Positions 51,075 through 60,504 are shown, numbered from the stretch's first letter. The stretch: 64,000 bases of DNA from Melioribacteraceae bacterium (GCA_035362835.1 DAOSDY010000002.1:186001-250000), one strand, 5' to 3'. A program made the numbers and translations. Notes: a model not told the origin generated them from the letters alone.

Positions 51075-54000
51075 ATGATAATGCCCGGTTCCAGAAAAAA
51101 ACTGCACATATTAAATAACCTTCCGGTATTCGAATTCCATGTAGCGAAAGAGATGCGCCTGAAATTTGAAATGGAAGACGAATTCTTTTCGATCGCCGGG
51201 AATGTTGTGTTTATTAATAATGCAGCAGTAAGAAGATTTGTTAAGAAGATAAATGATAAACGGCCTGAAAACCTGAAAGTGAAAGTTGGAGAAGTAAACG
51301 GCGCAGGTCTTATAGATGAAATTTATCATTTCCTCTTCAGAATTTATGAGGCCCAGGTTAATCCGGGCGTTATTAAAAAGGCATTAGCTCATTTGAATGA
51401 ATCGGTCGGCGAAGATAAAATAAGAAAACTCCTTTTCGATTTTGTTGAAGTATTCCCGCCTGTTGAAGTCTTCAGAGGGCAGTCGAGTGTTTATGATTAC
51501 CTTAATTCCTTTACTGCTGATCGTTCAAACCTGGAAATTACTCTGGAGGAGATGATCCTCCTCTCCTTTGCCAATATTAATCCGGCTAACAAAGGGATAC
51601 TTGAACTCTTCGACCGTAATTATCTGACCGAGAAAGAAACATACAATAAGAGTCTGGAACAACTCGATAACTTCTTTAAGAACGAGAAAAAATTCGGACC
51701 CGATAATCAGGACTTTTTTACTTTCCTTAAAACTCCGATACTTACTAACCCAGAAAGCATTGAAGCTCAGCTCGATTTTATCCGTGAGAAGTGGGGAATA
51801 CTGCTGGACGAGAAATTTCTGACCAGGATTTTATCCGGCAAGGATCTTATTAAAGAGGAAATTATTCTGGGCTTCGGAGGCGGAGGTGCGCCGGTTTTTG
51901 CTCCGTTCTATAAACCTGGTACAGGTGAAGCCGATTTTCTTTCTCTCGGCAAATCGGGTTACCGATATGCGCTCGATGCCTGGAAAGATTACGATGAACA
52001 CGAGAATTTTACAAAAGACATCGATTGGATGCCCCGAGTTGTAATGATTGCCAAGAATAGTTATGTATGGCTCGATCAGCTTTCCAAAAAATATAACCGT
52101 CACATAAAAACTCTCGATCAGATTCCTGATGAGGAGCTCGATCAGCTTGCATGGTGGGGATTCAACGGTTTGTGGCTAATCGGAATCTGGGAAAGGAGCA
52201 GCGCGTCCAAAAAGATTAAACATATACTTGGAAATATTGACGCGGTTGCGTCGGCTTATTCGCTCTACGATTACCAGATTGCCTGGGACCTGGGCGGAGA
52301 AGGTGCTTACCGCAATCTGAATGAACGAGCTATGAAAAGGGGTATCCGCCTCGCGAGCGATATGGTACCTAATCATACCGGAATTTTTTCTAAATGGGTC
52401 ATCGAAAATCCAGACTATTTTATTCAGTCGCCTTATCCGCCGTTTCCTAATTACCGCTTCAGCGGTCCGGACCTTTCCGATGATCAGTCCGTTTCGATCA
52501 GAATCGAAGACGGTTACTGGAGCCGGAGCGATGCCGCTGTTGTATTCCAGAGAATTGATAACAGATCAGGTGAAGTCCGCTACATCTATCACGGGAACGA
52601 CGGAACAAACATGCCCTGGAACGACACAGCGCAGCTTAACATGATACGTGCCGATGTCCGCGAAGCCGTAATTCAAAGGATATTCGAGGTTGCGCGTAAG
52701 TTTTCCATTATCCGTTTCGATGCTGCAATGACGCTCGCTAAAAAACATTTTTCCCGCCTCTGGTATCCTGTCCCCGGTAGAGGAGGGGATATTCCGTCGA
52801 GGTCCGACTATTCAATATCGCAGGATGAATTCGACCGGCTCTTTCCTCAGGAATTCTGGCGTGAGGTTGTTGACCGTATCAATTCCGAAATGCCCGAAAC
52901 TCTCCTGCTGGCAGAAGCATTCTGGCTTATGGAAGGATACTTTGTTAGAACTCTTGGAATGCACCGTGTTTATAATTCTGCTTTCATGCATATGCTGATG
53001 AAAGAGGAGAATTCCAAATACAGGGATCTGATTTCCAATACACTCGAATTCGAACCGGAGATCCTCAAACGGTACGTCAATTTTATGAGCAATCCGGATG
53101 AGGAAACCGCGATTAAACAGTTCGGCACCGACGATAAATATTTCGGTATCTGCACTCTCATGGTTACTCTGCCCGGCCTGCCGATGTTTGCGCACGGACA
53201 GGTGGAAGGATTTACGGAAAAATACGGTATGGAATACCAGCGTGCTTATTACAACGAGACGCCAAATCAATGGCTTATCGACAGGCATATTCGCGAAATC
53301 TTTCCGCTTATGAAACGCCGTTACATTTTCAGCCAGGTTACAAATTTCTGGCTGTTCGATTTTTATGACGGTTACGGTCATCTTAATGAAAATGTTTTTG
53401 CTTATTCCAACAGCGAGTACGGCGAGAAAGGATTAATCTTTTATAACAATAAGTATCAGGGTACATCCGGCAGGATTTTCCGTTCATCACCTAAACTGGT
53501 TTCGTTTTTAAACGGTGTGAAGGAACCGCAAACAAAAACTGTTGGAGAAGCATTGGGAGTTAATCCGACGCTTCAGCATTATTATATCTTTCGCGAACAT
53601 GTGTCTAATCTTGAGTATCTTAAATCCGGCCATGAGCTGGCGTTTGAAGGTTTCTATATCGAACTGGGTGGATTTAAATATCAGGTCTATCTCGATTTCC
53701 GGGAGGTCTATGATTCCTCGGGTGAGTACGAAAAATTAGCAGGGAGGTTAAAGGGAAGAGGAGTTGTATCTGTTGAAAGGTCTTTGAATGAAATGCGTCT
53801 TGAACCGGTTCATTCGGCAATCAAAAACTTTTTTGATGATGAATCATTAAGCCATTTCGTAAAGTCTTTTGTAATGAATGATGAGGTTGAAAAGGCTGAA
53901 GACCGGAAGGAGTATTCAGATAAAAAATTGAAAAAACTTTTAAAAGCCGTATCAATTCATTTCAACCTTGAAAAAGATAATAAACCGGTTCTTGAAAAGT

Positions 54001-54725
54001 TCGACAGGGATCTGGAAAGGGTAGGACTCCTCAATAGAATTATCGAGAAGGAATTTCCATCCGAAAACAATTATATGAATAACGGCCTGCATCATATTGT
54101 TACTGTTACCCGTGATCTTAACTATAATGAGAATTCACTCCTTCTTTTGATGTTCTTCTTAATTAATTCGATAAGAGATTTGTTTGATGCCCGGGGTGAG
54201 ATCAATAACTCCAATTTCTTCGAAAGACTTCTTCTCGATATACCGGTTATGAAAGTACTCAGGCATTCCGGAAGGGGTGAGGAGGAATTGCAGTGGGAAG
54301 TACTTCTCCTGGATCTTCTTATTCAGTATAACGGTTTGATCGATTTCACAAATGCCGGTAACGAAAACCCTGAACTCGATTCGGAATATCTGCCTCTCGA
54401 TAAGAACCGGATTAATATTAAAGGTTTGCGTGAATTACTGGATGAGGAAAAAGTAAAGATGTACATCAGTGTTAATGATTACGAAGGCAAACTTTATTAC
54501 AATAAGGAAAGATTTGAAGAATTGCTGAAGTGGCTCTTTACACTTCATCTTATCAATTACGGACTTTTAACTGTTCCGGATGATGATCCCGTTGAAAATG
54601 AGGAACCGGGAATTAAAGAAATGATCCAGGAATCATTCCATAACTTCACTGGAATTCTGCAGTTGTCAGAGCAATCCGGTTATCAGCTCGATCGGTTGCT
54701 CTTAAGTATAAAACAGCTGGATTAG
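51075..54725 (+). CDS. Very large GH13-like (alpha-amylase family) protein
   Basis: A 1216-residue protein with no signal peptide. Residues of about 1-290 match no known domain by eye. The GH13 barrel (about 300-780) has region I DMVPNHTG (D429, H434), region II IRFDAAM (nucleophile D549), region III LLAEAFW (acid/base E614) and region IV NPDE (D675). Region IV normally reads NHD; H is replaced by P674. All three carboxylates are intact, so hydrolysis or transglycosylation is possible but with altered subsite -1. The last 430 residues include a helical DEEKVKMYISVNDYEG... region. It may be a cytoplasmic alpha-glucan enzyme; substrate unknown. Confidence 0.85.
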   Translation: MIMPGSRKKLHILNNLPVFEFHVAKEMRLKFEMEDEFFSIAGNVVFINNAAVRRFVKKINDKRPENLKVKVGEVNGAGLIDEIYHFLFRIYEAQVNPGVIKKALAHLNESVGEDKIRKLLFDFVEVFPPVEVFRGQSSVYDYLNSFTADRSNLEITLEEMILLSFANINPANKGILELFDRNYLTEKETYNKSLEQLDNFFKNEKKFGPDNQDFFTFLKTPILTNPESIEAQLDFIREKWGILLDEKFLTRILSGKDLIKEEIILGFGGGGAPVFAPFYKPGTGEADFLSLGKSGYRYALDAWKDYDEHENFTKDIDWMPRVVMIAKNSYVWLDQLSKKYNRHIKTLDQIPDEELDQLAWWGFNGLWLIGIWERSSASKKIKHILGNIDAVASAYSLYDYQIAWDLGGEGAYRNLNERAMKRGIRLASDMVPNHTGIFSKWVIENPDYFIQSPYPPFPNYRFSGPDLSDDQSVSIRIEDGYWSRSDAAVVFQRIDNRSGEVRYIYHGNDGTNMPWNDTAQLNMIRADVREAVIQRIFEVARKFSIIRFDAAMTLAKKHFSRLWYPVPGRGGDIPSRSDYSISQDEFDRLFPQEFWREVVDRINSEMPETLLLAEAFWLMEGYFVRTLGMHRVYNSAFMHMLMKEENSKYRDLISNTLEFEPEILKRYVNFMSNPDEETAIKQFGTDDKYFGICTLMVTLPGLPMFAHGQVEGFTEKYGMEYQRAYYNETPNQWLIDRHIREIFPLMKRRYIFSQVTNFWLFDFYDGYGHLNENVFAYSNSEYGEKGLIFYNNKYQGTSGRIFRSSPKLVSFLNGVKEPQTKTVGEALGVNPTLQHYYIFREHVSNLEYLKSGHELAFEGFYIELGGFKYQVYLDFREVYDSSGEYEKLAGRLKGRGVVSVERSLNEMRLEPVHSAIKNFFDDESLSHFVKSFVMNDEVEKAEDRKEYSDKKLKKLLKAVSIHFNLEKDNKPVLEKFDRDLERVGLLNRIIEKEFPSENNYMNNGLHHIVTVTRDLNYNENSLLLLMFFLINSIRDLFDARGEINNSNFFERLLLDIPVMKVLRHSGRGEEELQWEVLLLDLLIQYNGLIDFTNAGNENPELDSEYLPLDKNRINIKGLRELLDEEKVKMYISVNDYEGKLYYNKERFEELLKWLFTLHLINYGLLTVPDDDPVENEEPGIKEMIQESFHNFTGILQLSEQSGYQLDRLLLSIKQLD

Positions 54726-54746
54726 ATTTTTAAATTACGGGGTCTT

Positions 54747-56267
54747 TCAGCTAATCCCGGCTTTTTCCTTTTCAATATCTTCAGCGAGCAGTTTATTTAT
54801 TGACGCTGCTGCTCTTCTGCCTTCTCCCATTGCAAGTATTACTGTAGCCGCGCCCAGCACTATATCTCCGCCGGCAAAAATTCTATCGACAGATGTTTTC
54901 TGAGTCTCGTCAACAATAATGTTTCCCCATTTGTTAACATTCATCTGCGGAGTAGTCTGGCTGATAAGCGGGTTGCTTCCGTTTCCGATTGCGACTATTA
55001 CCGTATCAACATCCAGAATAAATTCGCTGTCAGGAATTACGACCGGCCTTCTTCTTCCGGATTGATCAGGCTCGCCGAGTTCGTACCTCAGGCACTCCAT
55101 CGCTTTAACGCGGCCTTTATCATCTCCTATGATCCGTTTCGCATTCTGAAGGAAGTAGAATTCTATTCCTTCCTCTTTTGCGTGTGCAACCTCTTCCTTA
55201 CGTGCAGGCATCTCAACTTCAGTCCGGCGGTAAACCACATAAACATTTTTTGCGCCTAATCTCTTAGCCATTCTTGCAGCATCCATCGCAACATTGCCTC
55301 CGCCCAGCACGGCAACATTTTTGGATTCGTATATCGGCGTGTCCGAATGATCCTTATCGAAAGCACGCATTAAGTTAGCGCGTGTAAGGTATTCGTTAGC
55401 GGAGAAGACACCCACAAGACTTTCGCCGTCAATACCCATAAACATCGGAAGTCCTGCCCCTGTACCGACGAATATTGCGTTGTATCCGTCTTTGTCTATA
55501 AGGTCGGTCAGTTTTCTTGTTCTTCCAACAACAAAATTTGTTTTAAACTCAACTCCCATTTCGCGCAGGACTTCAATTTCCTTATCAATGATTTCGTTCG
55601 GCAACCGGAATTCAGGAATACCATATCTCAATACACCGCCGAGTTTGTGGAATGCTTCGAAGATGGTAACGTTATGGCCTTCGCGCCGGCAATCTGCTGC
55701 AACTACGAGTCCCGCGGGACCGCTTCCGACAACTGCAACCTTTTTACCGGTTTCAGGTTTTATTTCGGGTATTGCAATTTTTCCCGTCGATCTTTCCCAA
55801 TCAGCTATAAATCTTTCAAGTCTGCCGATAGCCACCGATTTATCTACATCCTTCAAAGCTTTGCCCACAGCGCAATTCTGCTGGCATTGAGTTTCCTGTG
55901 GACAGACTCTTCCGCAAATAGCTGGGAGAAGACTTGCCTCTTTAATAACTGCTGCAGCGCTCTCAAAATCCGCATGCGCAATATGATCTATGAATCTGGG
56001 TATATCGATCCGTACCGGGCAGTCTTCCACACACGATTTTTTTACACACTGCAGGCATCGCATCGCTTCAATCCGTGCCTGTTCTATTGAATAACCGAGG
56101 GCTACTTCTTCAAGATTTGAACGCCGTTCATTTGGATCCTGTGCAGGCATCTCCTGAACAGGAATCTTAGTCCGCTCTTTCGGTTTCAGATCGTCAATCC
56201 GGCCCAGATATTCAACAATAAGTTTTTTAGCTTCTTCGGATAATTGTTCGGGAGTCTTGTGGTCCAT
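54747..56267 (-). CDS. nfnB: NADPH-side large subunit NfnB/GltD-like (NADH-dependent ferredoxin:NADP+ oxidoreductase)
   Basis: A 506-residue iron-sulfur flavoprotein. The N-terminus has clustered cysteines (CLQCVKKSCVEDCPVRIDIP and CGRVCPQETQCQQNC) for two 4Fe-4S clusters, then a glutamate-synthase beta-like FAD/NADPH half (AVVGSGPAGLVVAADCR, VAVLGGGNVAMDAARMAKRLGA, IFAGGDIVLGAATVILAMGEG). With the overlapping nfnA it makes the electron-bifurcating Nfn complex. I use ATG 56267, with GGGAGG just upstream, rather than the 14-residue longer GTG-free frame reaching 56309. The ATG overlaps the nfnA stop by one base (TAATG). Confidence 0.92.
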   Translation of the reverse strand: MDHKTPEQLSEEAKKLIVEYLGRIDDLKPKERTKIPVQEMPAQDPNERRSNLEEVALGYSIEQARIEAMRCLQCVKKSCVEDCPVRIDIPRFIDHIAHADFESAAAVIKEASLLPAICGRVCPQETQCQQNCAVGKALKDVDKSVAIGRLERFIADWERSTGKIAIPEIKPETGKKVAVVGSGPAGLVVAADCRREGHNVTIFEAFHKLGGVLRYGIPEFRLPNEIIDKEIEVLREMGVEFKTNFVVGRTRKLTDLIDKDGYNAIFVGTGAGLPMFMGIDGESLVGVFSANEYLTRANLMRAFDKDHSDTPIYESKNVAVLGGGNVAMDAARMAKRLGAKNVYVVYRRTEVEMPARKEEVAHAKEEGIEFYFLQNAKRIIGDDKGRVKAMECLRYELGEPDQSGRRRPVVIPDSEFILDVDTVIVAIGNGSNPLISQTTPQMNVNKWGNIIVDETQKTSVDRIFAGGDIVLGAATVILAMGEGRRAAASINKLLAEDIEKEKAGIS

Positions 56268-57121
56268 TACTTCACCTCCCTCTGTCTGATTTCTTCGTCC
56301 AGATAACATGAATGTGCATCCTGTTCAATATTTTTATACGAATTCAATCTCGATATCATATTATCGAAATCAACCTGGTGCCCGTCGAATTCAGGCCCGT
56401 CAACGCAAACGAATTTTACTTCCTTCCCGATATTAACTCTGCATCCACCGCACATCCCCGTTCCGTCCACCATAATTGTATTAAGAGAAACCTGTGTAAA
56501 AACTCCGTAAGGTCTCGTTGTTTCGGAACAGAATTTCATCATAACAGGAGGGCCTATTGCAATTACCATATCGGGCTTCGGGGATCTTTCGCAAATCTCC
56601 TTAAGAGGTTCAGTCACAAGTGCTTTCCTGCCGTATGAGCCGTCATCAGTACAGACAATAAATTCGTCGGCAATCGATTTCATCTCATCTTCAAGGATTA
56701 ATAATTCTTTGTTTCGCGCACCGATAATTGTAATTACGTGATTGCCTGCTTTTTTTAATGCCTGAGCAATCGGGTGGAGCGGTGCAACACCGATTCCTCC
56801 TCCAACGCAGACGACAGTTCCGAATTTTTCTATATGTGTCGGTTTTCCAAGTGGCCCCACAAGTGTTGGAATGTCGTCCCCTTCATTTAATCCGGAAAGT
56901 TGCAATGTAGTTTTACCGACAACCTGGTATATAATCGTGATAGAACCTTCTTCAATGCTTGCGTCGGCAATTGTTAAAGGAATCCGTTCTCCGTAATCAT
57001 CATCTATTTGTAAAATAATAAACTGTCCGGCAGCGCGTTCTTCCGCAATAAGAGGGGCATGAAGTCTCATCAGAAAGACATCTTTTGAAAGCTGCTCCTT
57101 AAAAAGTATTTTTGCCATCAT
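56267..57121 (-). CDS. nfnA: Small subunit NfnA, FAD/NAD and 2Fe-2S protein
   Basis: A 284-residue protein of the dihydroorotate dehydrogenase electron-transfer family: an FAD-binding barrel (KDVFLMRLHAPLI...AGQFIILQID...RIPLTIAD), the NAD module (CVGGGIGVAPLHPIAQALKKAG) and a cysteine motif GTGMCGGCRVNIGKEVKFVCVDGPEFDGHQ for a 2Fe-2S cluster. It pairs with NfnB, coupled to it by a TAATG junction. NfnAB transfers electrons between NADH/ferredoxin and NADPH. GGAG precedes the MMAK start. Confidence 0.93.
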   Translation of the reverse strand: MMAKILFKEQLSKDVFLMRLHAPLIAEERAAGQFIILQIDDDYGERIPLTIADASIEEGSITIIYQVVGKTTLQLSGLNEGDDIPTLVGPLGKPTHIEKFGTVVCVGGGIGVAPLHPIAQALKKAGNHVITIIGARNKELLILEDEMKSIADEFIVCTDDGSYGRKALVTEPLKEICERSPKPDMVIAIGPPVMMKFCSETTRPYGVFTQVSLNTIMVDGTGMCGGCRVNIGKEVKFVCVDGPEFDGHQVDFDNMISRLNSYKNIEQDAHSCYLDEEIRQREVK

Positions 57122-57268
57122 TTCTCCGTTTGTTGATCACTTCCACACCCGTATTGATGAGCACAGTGAAAGACTTTATAAAATTTTGAGACGCAAATTA
57201 TTAAATATTTCTTACCTGCGGAAAATTTTTTGATCCGATCCTTCATTTTTTTTAATTAGCACAGGAGT

Positions 57269-57321
57269 ATTGCTCTTATTTTAAAAGGAGCATTTATTAA
57301 AACCAATGAGCAATTTTTTTT
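57269..57321 (+). promoter_or_regulatory. Attenuator-like pair of mutually exclusive hairpins
   Basis: TGCTC at 57271-57275 can pair with GAGCA at 57288-57292, or, extended to ATTGCTC (57269-57275), with GAGCAAT at 57308-57314. The latter hairpin is followed by T8 and so looks like a terminator. If transcribed rightward from an upstream promoter it could be an attenuator or end of a short RNA. No ligand fold was recognised. Confidence 0.3.
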
Positions 57322-57441
57322 AGCAGGTTAAAAATCATCCATATTTTTCACAATTATATGTGTTAATTCAGTTTTAACAAACCGGTATATGTGACACAAA
57401 AAACTTTTCGGGAGAATGACTGATATTTAGTCCAAAATTAA

Positions 57442-57449
57442 TATCTTTG
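57442..57449 (+). promoter_or_regulatory. Candidate -7 box for the pnt operon
   Basis: TATCTTTG matches the Bacteroidota TAnnTTTG -7 element and lies 77 bases before the pntAA start. No clear TTG -33 element is found at 19-21 bases upstream, so support is partial. Confidence 0.3.
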
Positions 57450-57525
57450 GTTTGTCGAAAATTTCAGTTTTTATTCCACACCTCATCTCGAAAACAAACC
57501 AAACAATTAAGTTAAGGAGTAATAG

Positions 57526-58671
57526 ATGGTTATCGGAGTACCAAAGGAAATAATAGCAGGAGAAAATCGGGTTGCGTGTGTTCCGGATGTAGCGGCTAAA
57601 TTGATTAAGAAAGGATTCAAAGTTCAGATCGAAAAAGATGCCGGAATGAGAGCCGGATTCCCGGACGAAAAATATATCCATGCCGGCGCTGAAATAGCAG
57701 CCGACTTAAAACAACTCTATGATTCGAGCGATATAATTTTGAAAGTACACCGTCCGGCAGAACATCCTGACTATAAAAAGAACGAGCTCGAACTGATGAA
57801 GAAAGGATCGCTTCTTATCTGTTTCCTCTATTCGCTTCATCAGCCGGAACTTGCTAAAAAGGGTGCAGAACTCGGTATCGATATAATTTCAGTAGATGCG
57901 ATTCCAAGAACTACCATCGCGCAGAGAATGGACGCACTAAGTTCTCAGGCAAACCTCGCCGGATATAAAAGCGTTATACTCGCGGCAAATCATCTCAGGA
58001 AAATATTTCCGTTAATGATGACCGCTGCGGGAACCATTTCACCTGCTAAAGTAGTGATAATGGGTGCAGGCGTTGCCGGTTTATCTGCCCTCGGTACTGC
58101 AAAAAGATTAGGCGCCGTTGTAGAAGTCTCCGACGTACGTCCTGCTGTAAAAGAGGAGGTTCAGAGTCTCGGCGGTAAATTTATCGAGGTTCCGACAGAT
58201 GAAACCATGCAGGACTCCGGCGGATACGCTAAAGAGCAGTCCGAAGAGTTTTTAAAGAAACAGAAAGCGCTGATCTTTAAGCATATTACTGAAGCCGATA
58301 TTGTAATCACAACCGCATTGATTCCCGGCAGAAAAGCACCTGTACTCGTTACTGAAGAAATGGTAAAACATATGAGGCCCGGATCGGTTGTACTCGATAT
58401 GGCAGTTGAATTCGGCGGCAACTGCGAAGTAAGCGAAAAGAATAAAACGGTTGTTAAACATAATGTAACGATTATCGGCGAACCTAATCTGCCGAGTCTT
58501 GTACCGTATCATGCGAGTGAAATGTACGCCAAGAATCTGCTCAGTCTGATAGAGTATTCTTCCAAAGAAGGGAATTTCATTGTTAATATGGACGATGAAA
58601 TTTTCAAAGGCGCCGTAATCGTTAAAGACAGTCAGGTTGTTCACGAAAGAACTAAGGAATTATTGAAGTAA
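57526..58671 (+). CDS. pntAA: NAD(P) transhydrogenase subunit alpha, part 1 (NAD-binding domain I)
   Basis: The 381-residue soluble NAD-binding subunit of proton-translocating transhydrogenase. The opening IGVPKEIIAGENRVACVPD, SLLICFLYSLHQPEL, RTTIAQRMDALSSQANLAGYKSV and VVIMGAGVAGLSALGTAKRLGA motifs are canonical, as are ITTALIPGRKAPVLV and DMAVEFGGNCE. In this split form the transmembrane part follows as a separate gene (pntAB). The complex uses proton motive force to reduce NADP+ with NADH. AAGGAG before the ATG is a good ribosome site. Confidence 0.96.
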   Translation: MVIGVPKEIIAGENRVACVPDVAAKLIKKGFKVQIEKDAGMRAGFPDEKYIHAGAEIAADLKQLYDSSDIILKVHRPAEHPDYKKNELELMKKGSLLICFLYSLHQPELAKKGAELGIDIISVDAIPRTTIAQRMDALSSQANLAGYKSVILAANHLRKIFPLMMTAAGTISPAKVVIMGAGVAGLSALGTAKRLGAVVEVSDVRPAVKEEVQSLGGKFIEVPTDETMQDSGGYAKEQSEEFLKKQKALIFKHITEADIVITTALIPGRKAPVLVTEEMVKHMRPGSVVLDMAVEFGGNCEVSEKNKTVVKHNVTIIGEPNLPSLVPYHASEMYAKNLLSLIEYSSKEGNFIVNMDDEIFKGAVIVKDSQVVHERTKELLK

Positions 58672-58759
58672 CAATACTTTATCAGACTCGCTGAATTTAT
58701 TGAGTTTGATTGAATACTGAATCGGAAATAAAAAAGAAAATAAATAGTAGGAGTAAATA

Positions 58760-59044
58760 ATGGAAAGTATCGGATTAATAATGCTCTTTTATGTATTTGT
58801 GCTTGCGATTTTTGTCGGCTTCGAATTGATAACAAAAGTCCCGCCTACATTGCATACGCCGCTGATGTCCGGTTCGAATGCGATTTCGGGCATAACAATT
58901 GTCGGCGCAATTCTGAGCGCAGGCCTGGAGGAATTCACTATAAGCACCATACTCGGTCTGGTTGCTATGATCTTTGCTACTATCAATGTGGTCGGGGGAT
59001 TCCTGGTTACAGATAGAATGCTTAAAATGTTCAAAAAGAAGTGA
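58760..59044 (+). CDS. pntAB: NAD(P) transhydrogenase subunit alpha, part 2 (membrane domain II)
   Basis: A 94-residue membrane protein with about three helices (IGLIMLFYVFVLAIFVGFELI, SNAISGITIVGAILSAGL, ILGLVAMIFATINVVGGFLV). The PTLHTPLMSGSNAISG and NVVGGFLVTDRML motifs identify the PntAB/alpha-2 type subunit. It lies 88 bases after pntAA and 8 before pntB, in the normal order. Antisense frames over it are shadows. Confidence 0.95.
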   Translation: MESIGLIMLFYVFVLAIFVGFELITKVPPTLHTPLMSGSNAISGITIVGAILSAGLEEFTISTILGLVAMIFATINVVGGFLVTDRMLKMFKKK

Positions 59045-59052
59045 GTTGAAAA

Positions 59053-60450
59053 ATGAGAATATTAATAGAGATTTCATATTTAATTGCATCAGTACTCTTC
59101 ATCTTCGGAATAAAATATTTAAGTTCACCAAAGACTGCGCGTAAAGGAAATTTCCTTTCTGCTCTCGGCATGTTCATCGCCATCATAGTTACTCTCTTCG
59201 ATCAGCATGTTCTTACATTCGAGTGGATTATAATTGGATTTATAATAGGCGGATTAATAGGAGTCTTAATGGCTACCAAAACGCCTATGACCGGTATGCC
59301 CCAGATGGTGGGACTATTAAACGGATTCGGCGGAGGCGCATCGTTACTTGTAGCGCTTTCGGAATATTATAAAATGAAAAACTTTCCAGCATGGACATTT
59401 AACGATGCAACCAATATAACCGTGGTGCTCAGTTTGATTATCGGTGCCGTTACGTTTAGCGGATCACTGATTGCATTCGGGAAATTGCAGGGAATAGTTA
59501 CAGGCAAGGTTGTTAAATACCCGGGACAGCACCCGATAAATGTTCTTCTCTTTATCGGAGTGATTGCTGCAGGAGTCTTTTTCGTAATCGATCCGACATT
59601 AGAAACGTTGGTTCTCCTGATCGCTGCTGTATCACTTCTTCTTGGAGTACTTCTGGTACTTCCGATAGGTGGAGCAGATATGCCGGTAGCAATTTCTCTT
59701 CTTAATTCTTATTCAGGCCTGGCTGCATCGGCAACAGGATTTGTACTACAGAACAACCAGTTAATAATTGCCGGAGCTCTTGTGGGAGCTTCAGGAATAA
59801 TTCTTACGCTTATTATGTGCAGAGGCATGAACAGATCACTTCTCAATGTTGTAATGGGCGGTTGGGAAAGCGCCGGCTCAACTGGCCCGGCAGTTGCAAG
59901 CGCATCATCGCCAAAGGGACAGGTTAAATCGGTCGATTCCGAAGAACTTGCTATGATCTTTGATGCCGCGGAAAATATTATTATCGTTCCCGGATACGGT
60001 ATGGCCGTTGCACAGGCCCAGCATGCGGTTAGAGACCTTGTTAACATACTTGAGTCTAGAGGAAAGAAAGTCCGGTTTGCTATTCATCCGGTTGCCGGCA
60101 GAATGCCCGGTCATATGAATGTCCTATTGGCAGAAGCGCAGATCTCCTATGATAAGATGCTCTCAATGGAGGAGATAAACGACGACTTCCCGAATACCGA
60201 CATCTCTCTTATAATCGGTGCTAACGATGTTGTTAATCCGGCCGCTCGAAACGATAAGAGCAGTCCGATTTACGGAATGCCGATCCTGAACGTCGATTAT
60301 TCCAAAACCGTGGTTATAAACAAGCGTTCCATGAATGTTGGTTATGCCGGAATTGAAAACGAATTGTTCTTCTATCCTAATTCGCTTATGTATTTCGGCG
60401 ATTCAAAAGATGCGGTTGCCAAACTTACACAGGAATTAAAAAATCTCTAA
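59053..60450 (+). CDS. pntB: NAD(P) transhydrogenase subunit beta
   Basis: A 465-residue subunit carrying the membrane domain (about nine helices in the first 270 residues, with GLLNGFGGGASLLVALSEY and DMPVAISLLNSYSGLAASATGF) and the NADP-binding domain III (IIIVPGYGMAVAQAQHAV, RFAIHPVAGRMPGHMNVLLAEA, DVSLIIGAND-like VNPAARND and YAGIENELFF). Length and motifs are canonical. A strong terminator follows within 22 bases. Confidence 0.97.
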   Translation: MRILIEISYLIASVLFIFGIKYLSSPKTARKGNFLSALGMFIAIIVTLFDQHVLTFEWIIIGFIIGGLIGVLMATKTPMTGMPQMVGLLNGFGGGASLLVALSEYYKMKNFPAWTFNDATNITVVLSLIIGAVTFSGSLIAFGKLQGIVTGKVVKYPGQHPINVLLFIGVIAAGVFFVIDPTLETLVLLIAAVSLLLGVLLVLPIGGADMPVAISLLNSYSGLAASATGFVLQNNQLIIAGALVGASGIILTLIMCRGMNRSLLNVVMGGWESAGSTGPAVASASSPKGQVKSVDSEELAMIFDAAENIIIVPGYGMAVAQAQHAVRDLVNILESRGKKVRFAIHPVAGRMPGHMNVLLAEAQISYDKMLSMEEINDDFPNTDISLIIGANDVVNPAARNDKSSPIYGMPILNVDYSKTVVINKRSMNVGYAGIENELFFYPNSLMYFGDSKDAVAKLTQELKNL

Positions 60451-60471
60451 TTTTATTTAAGATCGGAATTG

Positions 60472-60503
60472 AAATGCCATCTTTAACCGGATGGCATTTT
60501 TAT
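60472..60503 (+). terminator. Rho-independent terminator after pntB
   Basis: AAATGCCATC (60472-60481) pairs with GATGGCATTT (60490-60499) around an 8-base loop and is followed by TTATTTT. It lies between pntB and the stop of the convergent phosphatase; on the minus strand the T tract is weak. Confidence 0.85.
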
Positions 60504-60504
60504 T

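Larger units (their letters stand above)
57122..57525. other. 404-base intergenic region between divergent nfnA and pntA
   Basis: No gene is visible. It is AT-rich and must hold the control regions of both operons. Features noted: two alternative hairpins ending in T8 at 57269-57321, a TATCTTTG -7-like box at 57442-57449 on the plus strand, and GGAG at 57514 region about 6 bases before the pntAA ATG (AAGGAGTAATAG). Stop codons occur in every frame at short intervals. Confidence 0.7.

Noticed and set aside
52812..53381. A 189-residue antisense frame within the GH13-like gene.
   Set aside because: No conserved pattern, no start context, and the sense strand holds GH13 regions III and IV.
55647..56090. 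A 147-residue plus-strand frame opposite nfnB.
   Set aside because: The opposite strand encodes the iron-sulfur cysteine motifs, so this is a shadow.
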